DNA of 64,000 bases from Ananas comosus (lineage: Eukaryota; Streptophyta; Magnoliopsida; Poales; Bromeliaceae), in the NCBI RefSeq assembly GCF_001540865.1, contig NC_033639.1:7986432-8050431 (forward strand). Reading direction: 5' to 3'. This document shows, piece by piece, positions 46,865 through 60,219 of the stretch; within the stretch, counting starts at the first letter, position 1, and each line of letters begins with the position of its first letter. Below the pieces are notes generated by a model. That model was given only the letters and a program-made list of their open reading frames with translations, did no database searches and was not told the DNA's origin. The position numbers were made by a program, and so were the translations under genes.

Positions 46865-47405
46865 GCTTTTTTTGCATTTAGCCTCCTGACAAATTTTTAT
46901 TTTAAAAATAGCCCTATCAAAATTTAATTTGCAAAAATGGCCATGGGCCTGCCATGCAGGTGCCAACGTCAGCGCCACGTGGGCAGGGCCGGGGCCAGTG
47001 TGTTAAGTTGAACACGGTGAACCATTCACACACGGTGAATGGTTCACCGTGTTTCATATTTGTATAAATAAATAAAAATAAATTATGTATATATATAATT
47101 TATTCGGGTTTGGATTCGAATAATATTTCGGATATCCATACCCATTGACATTCATACTCCCTATTCCTCTTTTCAATATTTATATTGTAAAAAATACGTA
47201 CTAGCTTTAAACGCGGTGAACCATTCACCATGTTTTGACACGGTGAATGGTTCACCGTGTTTAACTTAACTACCGTCCCCAGCCCCGCCCGCGTGGCGCT
47301 GACGTGGCGCTTGCGTGGCAGGGGCATGACCATTTTTGCAAATATAAATTTGCTGGGATTATTTTTAAAAATAATTTTTTTTCAGAGGTTCAAGTGCAAA
47401 AAAGC
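46865..47405. mobile_element. Foldback element with GTGAACCATTCACC motifs (family E)
   Basis: The left arm (46865-about 47060) holds GCAAAAATGGCCATG, CAGCGCCACGTGGGC and CACGGTGAACCATTCAC. The right arm (about 47210-47405) inverts them: GGTGAATGGTTCACCGTG, GCGTGGCGCTGACGTGGCG and CATGACCATTTTTGC. The centre contains a TTCGGATATCCATACCCATT transposon end. Confidence 0.65.
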
Positions 47406-47442
47406 CCTGATTATGCTTGAAAATATTATAAATGCAGCTGAA

Positions 47443-47570
47443 NCCCGCCCGCGTGGCGCTGACGTGGCGTTTGCGTGGCAGAGGCAGGACTATTTTTACA
47501 GATATAAATTTATTGGGATTATTTTTAAAAATAATTTTTTTAAGAGGTCGAATTGCAAAAAAAAACCCTA
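47443..47570. repeat. Direct duplicate of the family E right arm after an N
   Basis: The sequence right after the single N (CCCGCCCGCGTGGCGCTGAC, then GTGGCGTTTGCGTGGCAG) repeats 47285-47395 with a few changes. Probably a second haplotype or an assembly junction. Confidence 0.75.
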
Positions 47571-47867
47571 AGAACTTCCTCCTCTCTCACATGCGAAAAA
47601 AATTTAAAATAATAATTACAGACCAATCAAATTGTTATTTTAAAATTTATACTTCCCATCTTAATTTTAATAAAATATTTTTCTCCGAAAAAAATTGAGG
47701 CATGGCAGGGTCCGACCATTTACTGTCCCTCTTTATCTCTTCCTTTTTCTCTAGTGAAATTTGAGATGAACCGGGTCCACCACGTCATCTCCAAACACCG
47801 TCCGACTCATCTTGCATTTTTTTAACTCCGGATCCGCAGACTACCGTTCAAATTATGACTACATCAC

Positions 47868-48023
47868 TGACTGACTGTCCCTAGAGTAAGTGACAAAAGA
47901 CTAGGTGGTTGGTATTCGAGATTTTAAATTCGAATCCTAATTGATTCATATTTCTAGCTAATTTTATTTCTAAATGAAATAAACAAATCGGATAGCGTGC
48001 TACCTATCTCTCTAAAAAAAAAA
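47868..48023 (+). mobile_element. tRNA-derived SINE, copy 3
   Basis: Starts CTGACTGACTGTCCCTAG. The A box is diverged (TAGAGTAAGTGACAA), the B box is ATTCGAATCC, and the tail AAATGAAATAAACAAATCGG is followed by GCGTGCTACC and an A-run. Flanked by GACTACATC (47858-47866) and GACCACATC (about 48033-48041), a likely 9-bp target duplication with one mismatch. Confidence 0.8.
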
Positions 48024-48122
48024 TAAAATTACGACCACATCCATTGCGACCCGAACTATTAGCCTATCAAAGGAGACTGTTTGGTTTAAAGTTTGTAATA
48101 TTTTAAAATTATTATATATTTT

Positions 48123-48586
48123 AGGCTAAAATATAGAAATTTTTTTGTCAATATCTGTCTTTTTATTTTTCTCCCTCTGTTATTGAAAAACTTATATTTT
48201 ATTCCCTTAAAAAATAAAAAATATTCACACGTGAGTACGCTGTGACAAAATGATCAAATTGCCTCTTATCTTTTTTGGGGTGGGCGTGGACGGAGAGGTG
48301 TGCGAGGGCGAGGGTGAGGCGGCGGAGATGGGCCAGGGCATGCGTATGGGTGTGGATAGAGAGGTGGGCAAGGGCGAGGCAGCGCGACCAAGGATGAGGA
48401 AGAAGGAGGGTTTTATGGATATTTTGGATATAAAAAATAGGATATAAACGGAATCTTAACGGAACACTGATGGCTGGGATCAAAGTGAACATTTTTTATT
48501 TTTTAAAAGAGTAAAGAGTTGATTTTTGAATAACGAGAGAAGTAAAAATACGGGTATTGATAGGGAAGTCTTTCTTAATTTAGCCT
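48123..48586. mobile_element. TIR element with GC-rich core, copy 2 (family G)
   Basis: Ends AGGCTAAAATATAGAAA and TTTCTTAATTTAGCCT, flanked by the exact 7-bp duplication ATATTTT (48116-48122 and 48587-48593). The interior 48280-48410 is GC-rich with GTGGGTGAGGGCGAGG-like text, related to the core of 5012-5645. More degraded than copy 1. Confidence 0.75.
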
Positions 48587-48593
48587 ATATTTT

Positions 48594-49720
48594 ATAATAA
48601 ATATGATAAATGTGTTATTAACTTATCAATTTATTTGAATGAGAGATTGTTAAAAATTAGTATATTCTAATTTTCATTACGAGAATGCCTCATAACCCAT
48701 AATAATCTAGTATTATTATCATTTAAAAATCTATAACAATTTTATTATTTCACTAACATTTTTTACATCCATTCAGCTCGAATTGAATGATAATAATTTG
48801 AATATTTTTAATAATAAAATATGAAAAATTATCGTAATATTATAAATCGTGAACCACAAACGATCCATATTATAATAAGATGATTACCAAGAAAGATAGA
48901 AGTGCACCTCGTATTTTTCAACTTTCTTGCTTTAGAAAATTTTAAAAAATATTTTACTTCTCATCTGACCGTCAAATATTGATAGCAGCTAAAAAAAACT
49001 TAATGAGAGTTCAAAACTATCAGCTGATTACAAGAACTTAATTGCTCTGGCAATAAATTTAAACTCGCAAATTTCTAAATAGCGAGTTGTAATTGAAACA
49101 GAGTGGATATGAAACTTCTTTATTTCTAAAATTATTTTTATGAGAAGGGATGGTATCCCAAGAACTTCTAAAATATCTAATTTATTTTCTTTTTTTTTTG
49201 TTACAAATATACCCCTTATATAGTTTTCTGTTATTAAAAAATACCCTCGCTGTTAGTACCCGTTTAGTTATTTCAAGTTAAACCCTAATTAAATTTCTAT
49301 CAAAGTTAAAAAAATCAAAATACCTCTTTTTTTTTCTCTAAATTATGGGCAAAATAAAAAAAATTGATGATGATAGAAGAATATATATGAAAAGAATAAA
49401 AAATTAAAATATTTTTTTGTCCTTATCTTAGAAAAATAAGAAAAGTTGGTGATGATATAAGGGTATATTTGAAATAGCTTGCAATATTAAAAAAATATTT
49501 TTAATATTAGCCTTAAGATGAATAAATTAGAAAGTCGAAAACTTTTCAGGAGTATATAGACAATTGCCCTATACAAAAAAATAGTTATACATTGGACAGT
49601 TTAGTTGAATGCCTTTCCTTCGAGAGTTGAGACACAATATATAAAAATAACACTCGTATAAAAGCTACTTTAAGCGAGAGAGGCGTGTTTGTTGTGATTT
49701 TAGAGCATCTTCAGAAAATA
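48594..49720. other. AT-rich stretch, nothing recognised
   Basis: No coding signal. Around 49190-49510, phrases such as CAAATATACCCCTTATATAG and GGGTATATTTGAAATAG hint at another small inverted-repeat element. Confidence 0.35.
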
Positions 49721-49724
49721 AAAA

Positions 49725-50056
49725 GATAAATTACACTTATTGTCCTCAAACTATAAAGGGCGTGGTATTTTGGTTCTTAAATTTTTTTGCTCTAATATTT
49801 TGAATTATTGTAATCAAATTCCATAACCAAATTTTATTGATTAAATATTAATAAATTATTGATATAAAAGTAATAGAGCATGCATTATCAATCACGATAT
49901 TTTTTATTAGTTTTATATTACCAATTTATTAGTATTGAGCCAACTAAATTAAATCGTAAAATATAACAGCAATAATTCAAAAAATTTAAATAAAAAATTA
50001 TAATAAATTAAAATTTGCGAACAAAAATGTCATGCGACCGCTAATAGTTCGACAGA

Positions 50057-50103
<47 letters not shown>

Positions 50104-50114
50104 GTAATTTACCC
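49725..50114. mobile_element. Possible MITE ending in a 44-bp A tract
   Basis: The left end AGATAAATTACACTTATTG faces GTGTAATTTACCCC at the right, with a pure A tract (50058-50101) beside the right end. The tract could be an assembly or sequencing artefact. Confidence 0.45.
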
Positions 50115-50139
50115 CAAAAGGTTAAAAAAAGGGTATTGG

Positions 50140-50254
50140 TTCATGGACAAAAGTAATGGACCAGGTATAGGGAAATAATTTTCCCCATCTTTTTCTCTCT
50201 CTGACCAAACCTTCACCATTACTCCACCTCTCTCTCATCATTTCCCCTCTCTTT

Positions 50255-50292
<38 letters not shown>

Positions 50293-50551
50293 CTCACTCT
50301 TCAGTGGCTGAACCCCTCTTCTGAGAGAAACTGCACTCTCTCTGATTACACACAGAAGAGAGAGAAATTAGAGAGAGAGAGAGAGAGAGAAACCCATTGC
50401 AATTGGTAGAGAAAAGAACCCCTGTCTCTCTCTCTCTCTCTCTCTTAAAGCTACTCTTTTTCATACACACTCTCTCTCTCAGGTCATAGAGGTGGAGGGG
50501 GGAGAGTTGTGGTGGGAGGAGAGGTAGCGAGGGTGGGGGGTCGGCCCCGCC
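50140..50551 (+). promoter_or_regulatory. Pyrimidine-rich leader/promoter of the SET-domain gene
   Basis: (CT)n at about 50262-50290, (GA)n at about 50369-50388 and (TC)n at about 50423-50442 precede the start codon. This dense alternation of CT and GA tracts matches the leader regions of other genes in the window. No clear TATA box. Confidence 0.5.
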
Positions 50552-53500
50552 ATGGACGACACTTGGCACGCCAAATGCGGCTCCGCTTGGGTCCCACAGG
50601 CGGCGCCGCCGCCGCCGCCGACGACGACGACTCCGGCGCCGGCGCGAGGTACGACGATGGGGGCTCCGGCGCAGGTAATGCTCTTCCGATCGAGGTCGAT
50701 TTCTTTTGTTTTCGCTGCGGTTGTTGGGTGGGGGGGGTGGTGGGTTTGATGCGTTTCCCAGCTCCAAAATGTGGTCTTGGGGGGGACGAATTGCTTGTGA
50801 AATGTTGCTACTTTGGGTTGCTAAATTGGGATGTGAGGTGGGCTTCAGTTTGGGAACGCGATGGAGCTTAGTTCCGAAGTGCTTCTGGGTTTTTGAGACT
50901 GTAAATTACCGAAACAGTACTGAAATTTTGTCACTTTTGTTTCCTGGATTGGGAATGCGATGCTTTAGAGCCCCGATTCATTGAGAAGCGCTTCTGAGGA
51001 GCCAAAGTCAAAGTTCCGCAGTGCTTTTGGGCTTTTTGGGGCTCTAAATTACAAAAACAGCAGTTGAAATTTTGTTACCTGGAGTTCCTAAATTGGTATG
51101 TAAAGTAGGCTTTGTTGGGAATGCTCTGCTTTGGAGCCCTTTAGTGCTATGGGTGCGTACTTTTTATTTCGGAATAGGTGGTTAGCGTTTACGATCCACA
51201 CAACATATGCATGCTACATGGTGTTCCTGTTTCGGAACTTCTCAGGTGTAGATTTTATTGAAATTGGAATTTTGTAGAAAGCTGAAAAAGTTGGAATGCT
51301 CATACAGATGGAAATGGATATAAGGTACATGTTATTGAGAACATGCACCTAATAAAGAAGTTGCGTTTTATTGTTTGAATTGTTGGGGAATATGAATGGA
51401 GATTAAGTAAATTATGGTCTTGAGGCGTGTAAGTTCACTTTCTTTAAGGTAATATTTGCCGCCACTCGAATGTATGCTGTCGGGTTACCAGTAAGTCATT
51501 TCCAGGATACAACAAGACCGCTGAAAGACTGCAAACAACATTTTTGAAGACTTTTCCTTAAGAACTTCTCTTAAGAATCAATATGAAAAATTAGGAAGGA
51601 GAAAGTATTGATTATGTTACCCTCGAAGCCTTCAAACATTTCCTATTTATAGGAGGTGAATGGTTACGATAAAAGGACACAACTTTTAAAGTTGTATCCT
51701 TACAAAAGGACACGTCTTTTCACAAATAATGAAAAGACGTATTCTTTCACAAAAGGTTTATATCTCTTCGTGAAGAGACATATCTTTACATCAAATAAAA
51801 AGACGAATCTTTTCATAAGAATAACTACTTTATGAAGAGGCACAACTATTCACTAATCTCACTTCCACTATTACAATCTACACTAACATGAATCACTATA
51901 GCTACTTTCAATCTTCAGTTATTTTGTAATGCATTACAGATATATAAGCAAGATTTTCCAGATTTTTTTTTTTCAGCTTAGTATTCAACCTTAAGATTTT
52001 CAAGTTAATTTGTTTCCGGTGATTTCTCTTGACGGACTTCTACCGGGATGTTTCATTACTTATAACTTGTACTGGTATGTTGCAATAACCCCTTTTTTTG
52101 TGCTGCAGTTGGGCATGAATCCGTTGTTCCGCATCAATCCCTTCAGTGCACCAGAAACCATTTTGGAGGGCCGAGCAATAACTCAAGAACAGTTGTTCTT
52201 CAATACTTTGAACTTTGATTCCAGCAGACCGAACAAAACAGAGCTGGGAAATTCGTTTCTCACTCTCTTATCTCCGGAGAATTACCATTTGCCAAATTCA
52301 AGGTTGTCATTAGCTAAGCTACCTGTTAATAAGGGCTCGACTGTAAATATGACAAGCTGTACTCTTCCGATCACCACTATTCCACCTTTAGCTGAAAATC
52401 AGAGAAACAGCACATTAGAAAACATCAAGGAGCTTTCTTTACTCGCTTCATCGAGGTCTCTCTCAATGCTCAAGAGCAGTGTTTTGCAAAGTACTTTAAC
52501 AGAAGCAGGTCCATCTACACATGGAATGGACTGTAATGATGTATTTTCAAATCAACCGTCTCGAGCTCACAGTACAAATACGGCAACATCGTCCTTGCTT
52601 TCTGACTGGCCAAATTCAGCTAACTCAAATAATGCTATCAAGGTTCAGACATCAAATTTTCAGCCCTCGCAAAAATTTCCTGTGGAAATCAAGTCTTCGA
52701 GCTCTTCTCATGCATCTGCCTTTGGTAAAGGTCCCCTTGTCCTCTGCATAAATACTGGTGAGTGGGCTTTTGTCATGCTAGCCTCTAATATGTATCGCTT
52801 ACTATTATTTGGTGACCTTTTGAAATCTTTTTTTTTTTTTAAATTTTTTTTGGCTAATCGAACCTTTTATATTGTGAGATGGTTTTAAATATACTAATGA
52901 AAAATTATCCGTTAAGTATGTGTGTGTATCCCTGAAAAAGAAAAAAAAAAATCTAAATTTGTCATGTGTACCCTTCAGAAATTCAAATATATTAATATAC
53001 CCTTGTATGTACAAAACTACCCCGCGTTAAATAGGTTTTTTAGTAGTTGACCAAAACAATCAAATGCGCCCTGTGGATTGGGCAAGGTTTTGATGTAAGC
53101 AGCTGCACTATTATTTTTTATGTTATAATCTAACATTCTCTTTTCAAATTCCTAACAGTTGGAGAGCTTTTTGTGAATGAGATGGGGCTTCTGGGAGTCA
53201 TTTGCTGTTGTCATAAGTTGAGAATGTCTGTGGCTAAATTTTGTGAGGTAGCCTACAAGAATTCTCAGATACATATTAAAAAGAAAAAATTCTTCTAACT
53301 TTTGTCCTTTTTCAGCATTCAGGAGCATCTTCTGATAAACCCGGCGACTTTGTCTGCATGGAAAATGGCATGACCATTTCTCAGTGGCGCAAGTATCACT
53401 TAGGAGTAAGTATTTGATTTCATCTGTGTTGGTCTTGTATCATCACGAAGTTAATATATGCGCACATTGAGTGATTGAACAAGTTCTGATACCTCGATTT

Positions 53501-56500
53501 CCTACACTTGAGGTTTTATTAAATTCTGCGGTCCTTCATATCATACTGAATTTACCATTATATCCCTATTTGTAGCTTAGTTAAAGTCCTCATGCTAGTG
53601 ATGACAATATAGATACATGAATGTTAGACAGACAAGCTTTGAAATATCTTCAATAATTGCCTGAAAATTGGCAGTTCTTTAGTTTTGGCTGTTTTTGTCA
53701 CAGCTGCTATTAAACACCATGGAGAAAAGTTGATATGTGAGAACATATATCTAGCTTGGATAACAGGATTGTCCTGCATTTGGTTGAGAAGTTTTGCTTT
53801 CTACGTTTATCAATTTACATTTTCAAGCGACAACTTTGTAAAGTTATTCTGTTGATCTAGATAATGGCACCGGATGATGGGAAAACATGGCACTGGCCAG
53901 ATGGGTCATTTGTGTTAGGCGGTTTGATTGAATCTAAGGCTGCCAATCTCTCGAATTTACGCAAGGAACCTCAAAAGAGTGTTATAAGCGAAGCACCTTT
54001 TGGATTAGGTAAAAATGTGGGACCTAGGTGCAAATCTGCGTATCGTAGTCAGCCATATAGAGAGGCAGTGGACCAAACTACTGCAATGAAGATAACAAAT
54101 GAGAAATCAGCACATGGACAACGGAAGAGTAATTTTGAAGAACAAAATATCTTCTCGACGAACTTGCCGACGAACTTCTCTAGTTTAACACAAAGAGCTG
54201 TGCCTCCTCTAGCTAAGAACTTGATAGCACAGGAAAGAAAGGGAAGCCCTCTTCATATGGGAGCTGTAGACTCAAGTACTGTAAATAATGGAGGACAAAA
54301 GAGTGGATCTCTGTTGGCCTCTAATAGCGTCAATTTAATGGGAAAATGCAATAATTCATCCATTTCATATCAATATTCAGGGACTAAGGATAATTTCATC
54401 CATGATAATAAGGGCAGCGAGGTGAACTTCCCGGGTGAAGTTTCTCGAGTCAGCAGGAAGGGTGCGTCTAACTTTGAATTACAGCTCGGCCGGCCATCTC
54501 AGCTTAATCATACCACGGCAGGTTTATTTCCAAATTCCATGTGCATTGTGCGATTTGGGGCAGTACATGACCCACAAAAATCTCGAGCACATCAGCCGCT
54601 GGCAAATGGCAGTAAGTTTACTCGCTGATTGCTAGTTCTTTCTCATTCCTTTTTGGCAAAAAAATGCAGGAACCCTGTAGAAATGTGATTTTCGCATTGT
54701 GCCCATGAGATTTTTAACTTCTTTATTACAAAGCTTTTATCCCCTTGACCCATCAGCAAAGGGTGCAATACAGAGGTGTTAATATTTCATGTAGTGAAAA
54801 GTGCAATATATATGGGGGTTCTCTGCTACTGAGCCTCCCATTTTCTTCACCCTAACTCTTAAAAGGCTATTAATTTTGCTTTGTTCATTTAATACTCTTT
54901 TGTATATATAGATAATCTTGTTGTTTCAGATGCAGCTGTGTGTCCAAAGGAAACGACAAGATCAAGGCAAAATACTGATGAATTGCCTACAGAGACATCA
55001 TTTTCCACCAGAAGACACATGCAGCATCCACTTGGAATGGCTAATTTTGTCAATAGTTCTGAGACTGAAGAACTGAACACTGACTCCACAAAGAATTCAC
55101 TCATCTCGTTGTTTCTTTCGCACCTTGAACGAAACAACACATCTCAAGCTGCTGATGATATTCTTACCGGCAGCGAGCATTTTCCACCTAGATTGCTTAA
55201 TGATGATACATATTCTGCCAAATGCAACCTTTCAGATTCAATAGTGGATGAAAATGATAGGAATGAAAGGAAATGTGTTATGAATAAGTTGGACCTTTCC
55301 CAAAATAGAGATGGAGCTTCGGAACCAAGTTCAACTAAAAGTAGCGTGGTTAAATCCTCATATTTTGTTCAGAGTAAGCAGATATCAGATGACAGAACGG
55401 CTTTGGCTTCTACTTCCGGCGTTCATCCTCCTCAAAGTAACTTCTATGCACATGATAAGCTATTTCCTTTGCATTCAAATCAGTGTGGGGAAGTTCTCGG
55501 GCTTGAAAATGGGAATTATTTTGACTATGGTAACCCTAAATCCCAAAATCCACTACTTCATGCATCTGTAAGATCTGGCTCTCTAATCATGGAGAACGGA
55601 GGCGGTGCTTCAGAACCAACTTCTTTAAAAAATAAAAGAGATCCTGACAGAATTCAACATTTAACACAGGAGAACCTAAGAGTTCATTCTTTTAGACCTG
55701 CGGTTGAGTTCTCAAAGCAGGAAAATTTCACCACTTTTCATGAAACAAGCACTCATCATGGAAGATTATGCTGTCTTTCAACTGTGAAAATGAAAGGAAA
55801 CTATGGGCAAAACGATGTTTCCAGAGTTGCCGTAAGATCTGAATATCCATGTCCACATTTTCACTGTAATGGTGGTGGTGTTGAGATGCCAGCTGGTGCA
55901 TGTAAGTCTTTAAAGCACCGTAATTGTTTTCATTTTCTATCATAGAGAAGAACCTTGTCTTTTCTTTTATAAGCATGGTTGCCATTTTGAAGTTTTGGTT
56001 TCAGTTTTTGGTTGAGTTCTAGATAATCTTCTAGTAGTTTTGGTAGTTTCAATAGGATTGGATTGGCTTCAGAAGTTTGAACTAAAACTTTTACAATATA
56101 TGTGAAAAATATTGAAAGTCAGAAACAAATTTGAGCGGATCAGAGACTAGAAATGCCGCTTCAACCAATCTTGCTGAGTACTTGAGCTATATTCACAAAA
56201 AAATGTGTAAATGTATATTTAGGCATCAATGTCAGTTTATTCATTGTACTTTTAAGTCATAGAACTTATTTTTGTTGATTCATTTCTTGAAACTATTCAG
56301 TCTACCCATAATCATAATCTGAAAAAGGAAATAGGAATTTCACCCTCACAACCTATTGGTCAAGTTACCGAGAAGATTCCTAGTGCTAGGAGCTCTCCAT
56401 AATGTTAAAGGGTCTAAGCTCTTCCCTTGTCTACTACAAAAAGAATTAACCAGTTTGATAGCAAAAGACTAACAATGGAGGAATAATGCCTATGATGGAG

Positions 56501-59500
56501 CAAATAAGTAATAGTTTCTTTTTTTCTTAGGTGAAGCAATGTACGTAATAAAGCTGTAATATTTTACATTGTTGCATATCCTTTTCCATATTCAGGTTCT
56601 AAACAACACTGCAACTGCACAGCTACAATACAACGAGCTTCACTATGTTTTAGACAAAATGGTATACAGTGTCCTGCATGCCATGTATGTGCCACTGATG
56701 AGCAGCCTTGCATAAGGTAACATTTAACTATTCTTTCTGTCTCCACTGTATTTTTCAAGGGATCAGCTCCACTGTATTTATTTTAATGGCCCGTTTGACA
56801 CCTAAGATTAGGTTAGATAGGATAAGATGAAAGGCAATGTTCTGGGAGGATGTTTTAGCAACCCGGAAGCATGGCGGAGCACGGGATGGGATTACTCAAT
56901 CCAGTTCGATTAAATAATCACACTGGGATGAGATTATTAGTCCTGGCTGAGAGGTTGGGGTTGGACGGATTTGGATTCAAGAGGTTCTGTTGTATCCACA
57001 GACCCATCATCTTGCCATTGTGGCTCCTGAATGTGCCGGTCTCTAAATTCTTCTTCTCTCCCATTGTTGTTCTCGCGTTTAATCCTATAAAATTTAATAT
57101 AGTGTGCCAAACAGTCCCTAAAGTCACAGCTAAGGGGCAAACTGTTCGCTTACGACTTTGTAGTTCTGTTTCCAACAATGGTGGGGTTCTTTATGCCAAA
57201 CCTCCTGAAAACATTCTGCTAAATTCTTTCTCTTGTCCCTTTTAAGCATTAGTGTTCAATTCCATCCTGGGCCTTTATATTTGGAAGTCACTAATCTGAT
57301 CTCTATCAGCTCGTCTTTACTTGTTAGATGTGCTATCTTATCTTTGCATATGAATATTCTCTATTGCAGATGTACGAGGCCGTCGAACATATGTTTACCT
57401 GCAAATGGTAAGCGTGATATATATAGTCGGGAAGAACAAAGCCCATGTTTGTCTGGAAATTGCAGCTATTTGGCTCCTTCAAAATGTGTGGGAAGATGTA
57501 GTTTAGGAAGTCATAATCATCCTGACAACACTTTAAATAAACAAAATAATTGTGAGAAGGCCAAGTATATGCATGCCCCTGGCGAAGCATATGAAAAAGA
57601 CTGTACTTTCCGAGATAGCAAAAGAATAAGGCTAGGAAATGAATGTGGATGCTCAAAGAGTAGTGTTGTTGTAAACAATGATAACCGAAATGGCTTTTGC
57701 AAAGATACTAGAATAACTGAAGAATTTGGAGCCTATCAAGAGTTTGACTCGGTGAGAGAACAAAATACATCAAAAGTTTCTTCTGGGTCCTCTGCTCCTG
57801 CAATAACTGAGGTTTCTGTTTCAGTCGAAACCAACAATATGGGCTCTTCTGCAAAAGAAGACATGAATACTTTTCATAATTGTGTTGATGAAGGTTCAGG
57901 CATTGAAAAATGTGGCTCATCTGATGAAGCAATTGGCGGTACAGAATGTGAGCAGGCTCTTAGTGATAAGCTCAATTTAGATAATTCATCTAGAATAAAG
58001 CAGATAAGTAATCAAATCACCATGGAAAAGGCTCAGGAAGTTACTCGAGATTCTAACTGCTGTATTGGAAAAGTTCAGCTCTTGTCATCCCAAGAAATAG
58101 AAGCTTCTCCTCAGCGAGACAATGATTTGCAGAAAATATGCCTTTCTTCAGCCAAGTCTTCAAATGTCAAGCGAAAGCGCTCTTCCTTGTCCTGCACGAA
58201 GCTGTTACCCATAAAGAGAAACACAAGAAGTGATAAAATTGTCAAAGATGATGAGATTAAGTTATATGATGAAGTCCATTCACACGATACACCCAGCGAA
58301 AAGTCAGAGAACGATTTCGATAGGAAAAGGGTATTCAGACAAAAGGAGCTTCATGTAGAAGCTCGAAAGCTGCCGAAATACATGTTGTTAAGCTGCATAG
58401 GAAAAGACATTAACCATGGAAGGAACTTTCCAAGTAACAAAGGTAGGCCTGTCGTATGTGGGAATTCAGGTATCATTTCCACAGGTATAGCGAATGGTGA
58501 AGGAAAACCTGCAAAAATTCTTCCACTCAGCTTGATTCTTAAAAAGGCTAGAAGGTTAAGCACTCCTAAACATGGCAAGAAGCTTGTACCAGAGAACAGA
58601 AATACACGTACTAGGGCAAATAAAAGGAGTCACAATGCGTTAACCTCTTGGAAATCGCTATACAGTACTGAAGGTTCAGGTTCTGGTTTGAGAGATGAAG
58701 CTGAGTTTTTAAAACCTACTTCAAATCAATTAAGCCCCACTTCCAAGGATATTCACGAATGCAGACTTAATAAACTATCAAAAATGGATAGAAAATCGAA
58801 AATCTCAATTGGCTTACCTCCTCTGGAGGAAAGTGGATCTTTTGATCAGATGGAGGCTGGAAAAGATCAGTTGGTAGTACCCCCAATAACTCGAACAGGT
58901 AATTATTTAGCGCGTGGCAGAATTTGATTAATTTCATGGAATGCTTGATTGGTTATTCAATATGTTTAGAACTGTTCTCCGGGAACTAAAATAATTTTGA
59001 AAAAAAAATTGTTTATGCATTGAATATTTTTTGGCCCAGACTGCTACTGTTCTACAGTCATAAACAACTATTTTTTATGCAGGAGAGAAACATCAAAGTG
59101 CAATGTTATCATCAAGAAAAATTTCAAAATGTGCATTGTCAACAGATATTAAATCAGTGAGAAGTTTGCCGTCTGATCATAGTGAAGCAACGAAGCATTT
59201 TCAAGTGAATTCAAGCAGGTCCGGATTAAATGTTCCCATGAAAGTTTTATGAGATCAATATCCCTCATTTTCTTTTTCTTCTCCTATAATCATTATAACA
59301 TTTGTTTGATATGATGCAGATATGACAAAGGGCATAAAGTTCTTTTAGATTCGGATGCCTTCTGTTGTGTTTGCAGCGGCTCAAACCAGGAGAACATCAA
59401 TCGTTTGATTGAGTGCAGCCAGTGCTTTATTAAAGTTGTGGCAATTATACTTATTAATCACATTGTCATTATTTCGAATAGTTCTTTACATGGATCGGCA

Positions 59501-60181
59501 TAATTGTGTGCAGGTGCACCAGGCTTGCTATGGTGTTCCAAGAGTCCCTAGAGGTTGTTGGAGTTGCAGGCCATGCAAGATGAATGTCCAAGATATAGTA
59601 AGCTATATATATGTATACAATTCTTAGTTATGATGCTCAATCACTGTTTATCGACTAATCAAGCTCTTTTACTTGACATAGTGCATCAGAAATACCTTGG
59701 AATCTTAAGTTCCCAATTCACCACATGATGAGATGTGGCACATTTCAAACTGAAGTTATAATAAGTTGCTAAATTATTTATGTTAATTACGCTTTTAAAT
59801 TATAATTCATTTCATTAAATAAAATGGTTATGTCATATATATAAAATAATCATCTTACTATGTCTCTTCGTTTGCCAATTAAAATAGACTTATCCAATCC
59901 CACTAGAATTTAAAATTTATAATTACATTTACTTAATGGAAGATATTAACAATTTGCACCTCGTCATTTTCTTTTCAAACTTTCAACAATATTATGAAGA
60001 TTTCTGAAGAAATTTGTGGAGAGTTTAATGCTTATGATTTCTTTATATATTCCTTTCTCATCTTATCCATCCTTCCAGGCTTCAATGAAGGAAGAGAGTT
60101 GATTATCTAAGAGAATTATTTTTTATTGGTGGAATTTGTGAAACATCAATGATAGAATAATGATCTAAATTCTTGTTTCGA

Positions 60182-60219
<38 letters not shown>

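Noticed and set aside
57333..57702. Minus-strand frames within exon 8 of the SET-domain gene
   Set aside because: Antisense shadows. The plus-strand exon joins its neighbours in phase with good splice sites.
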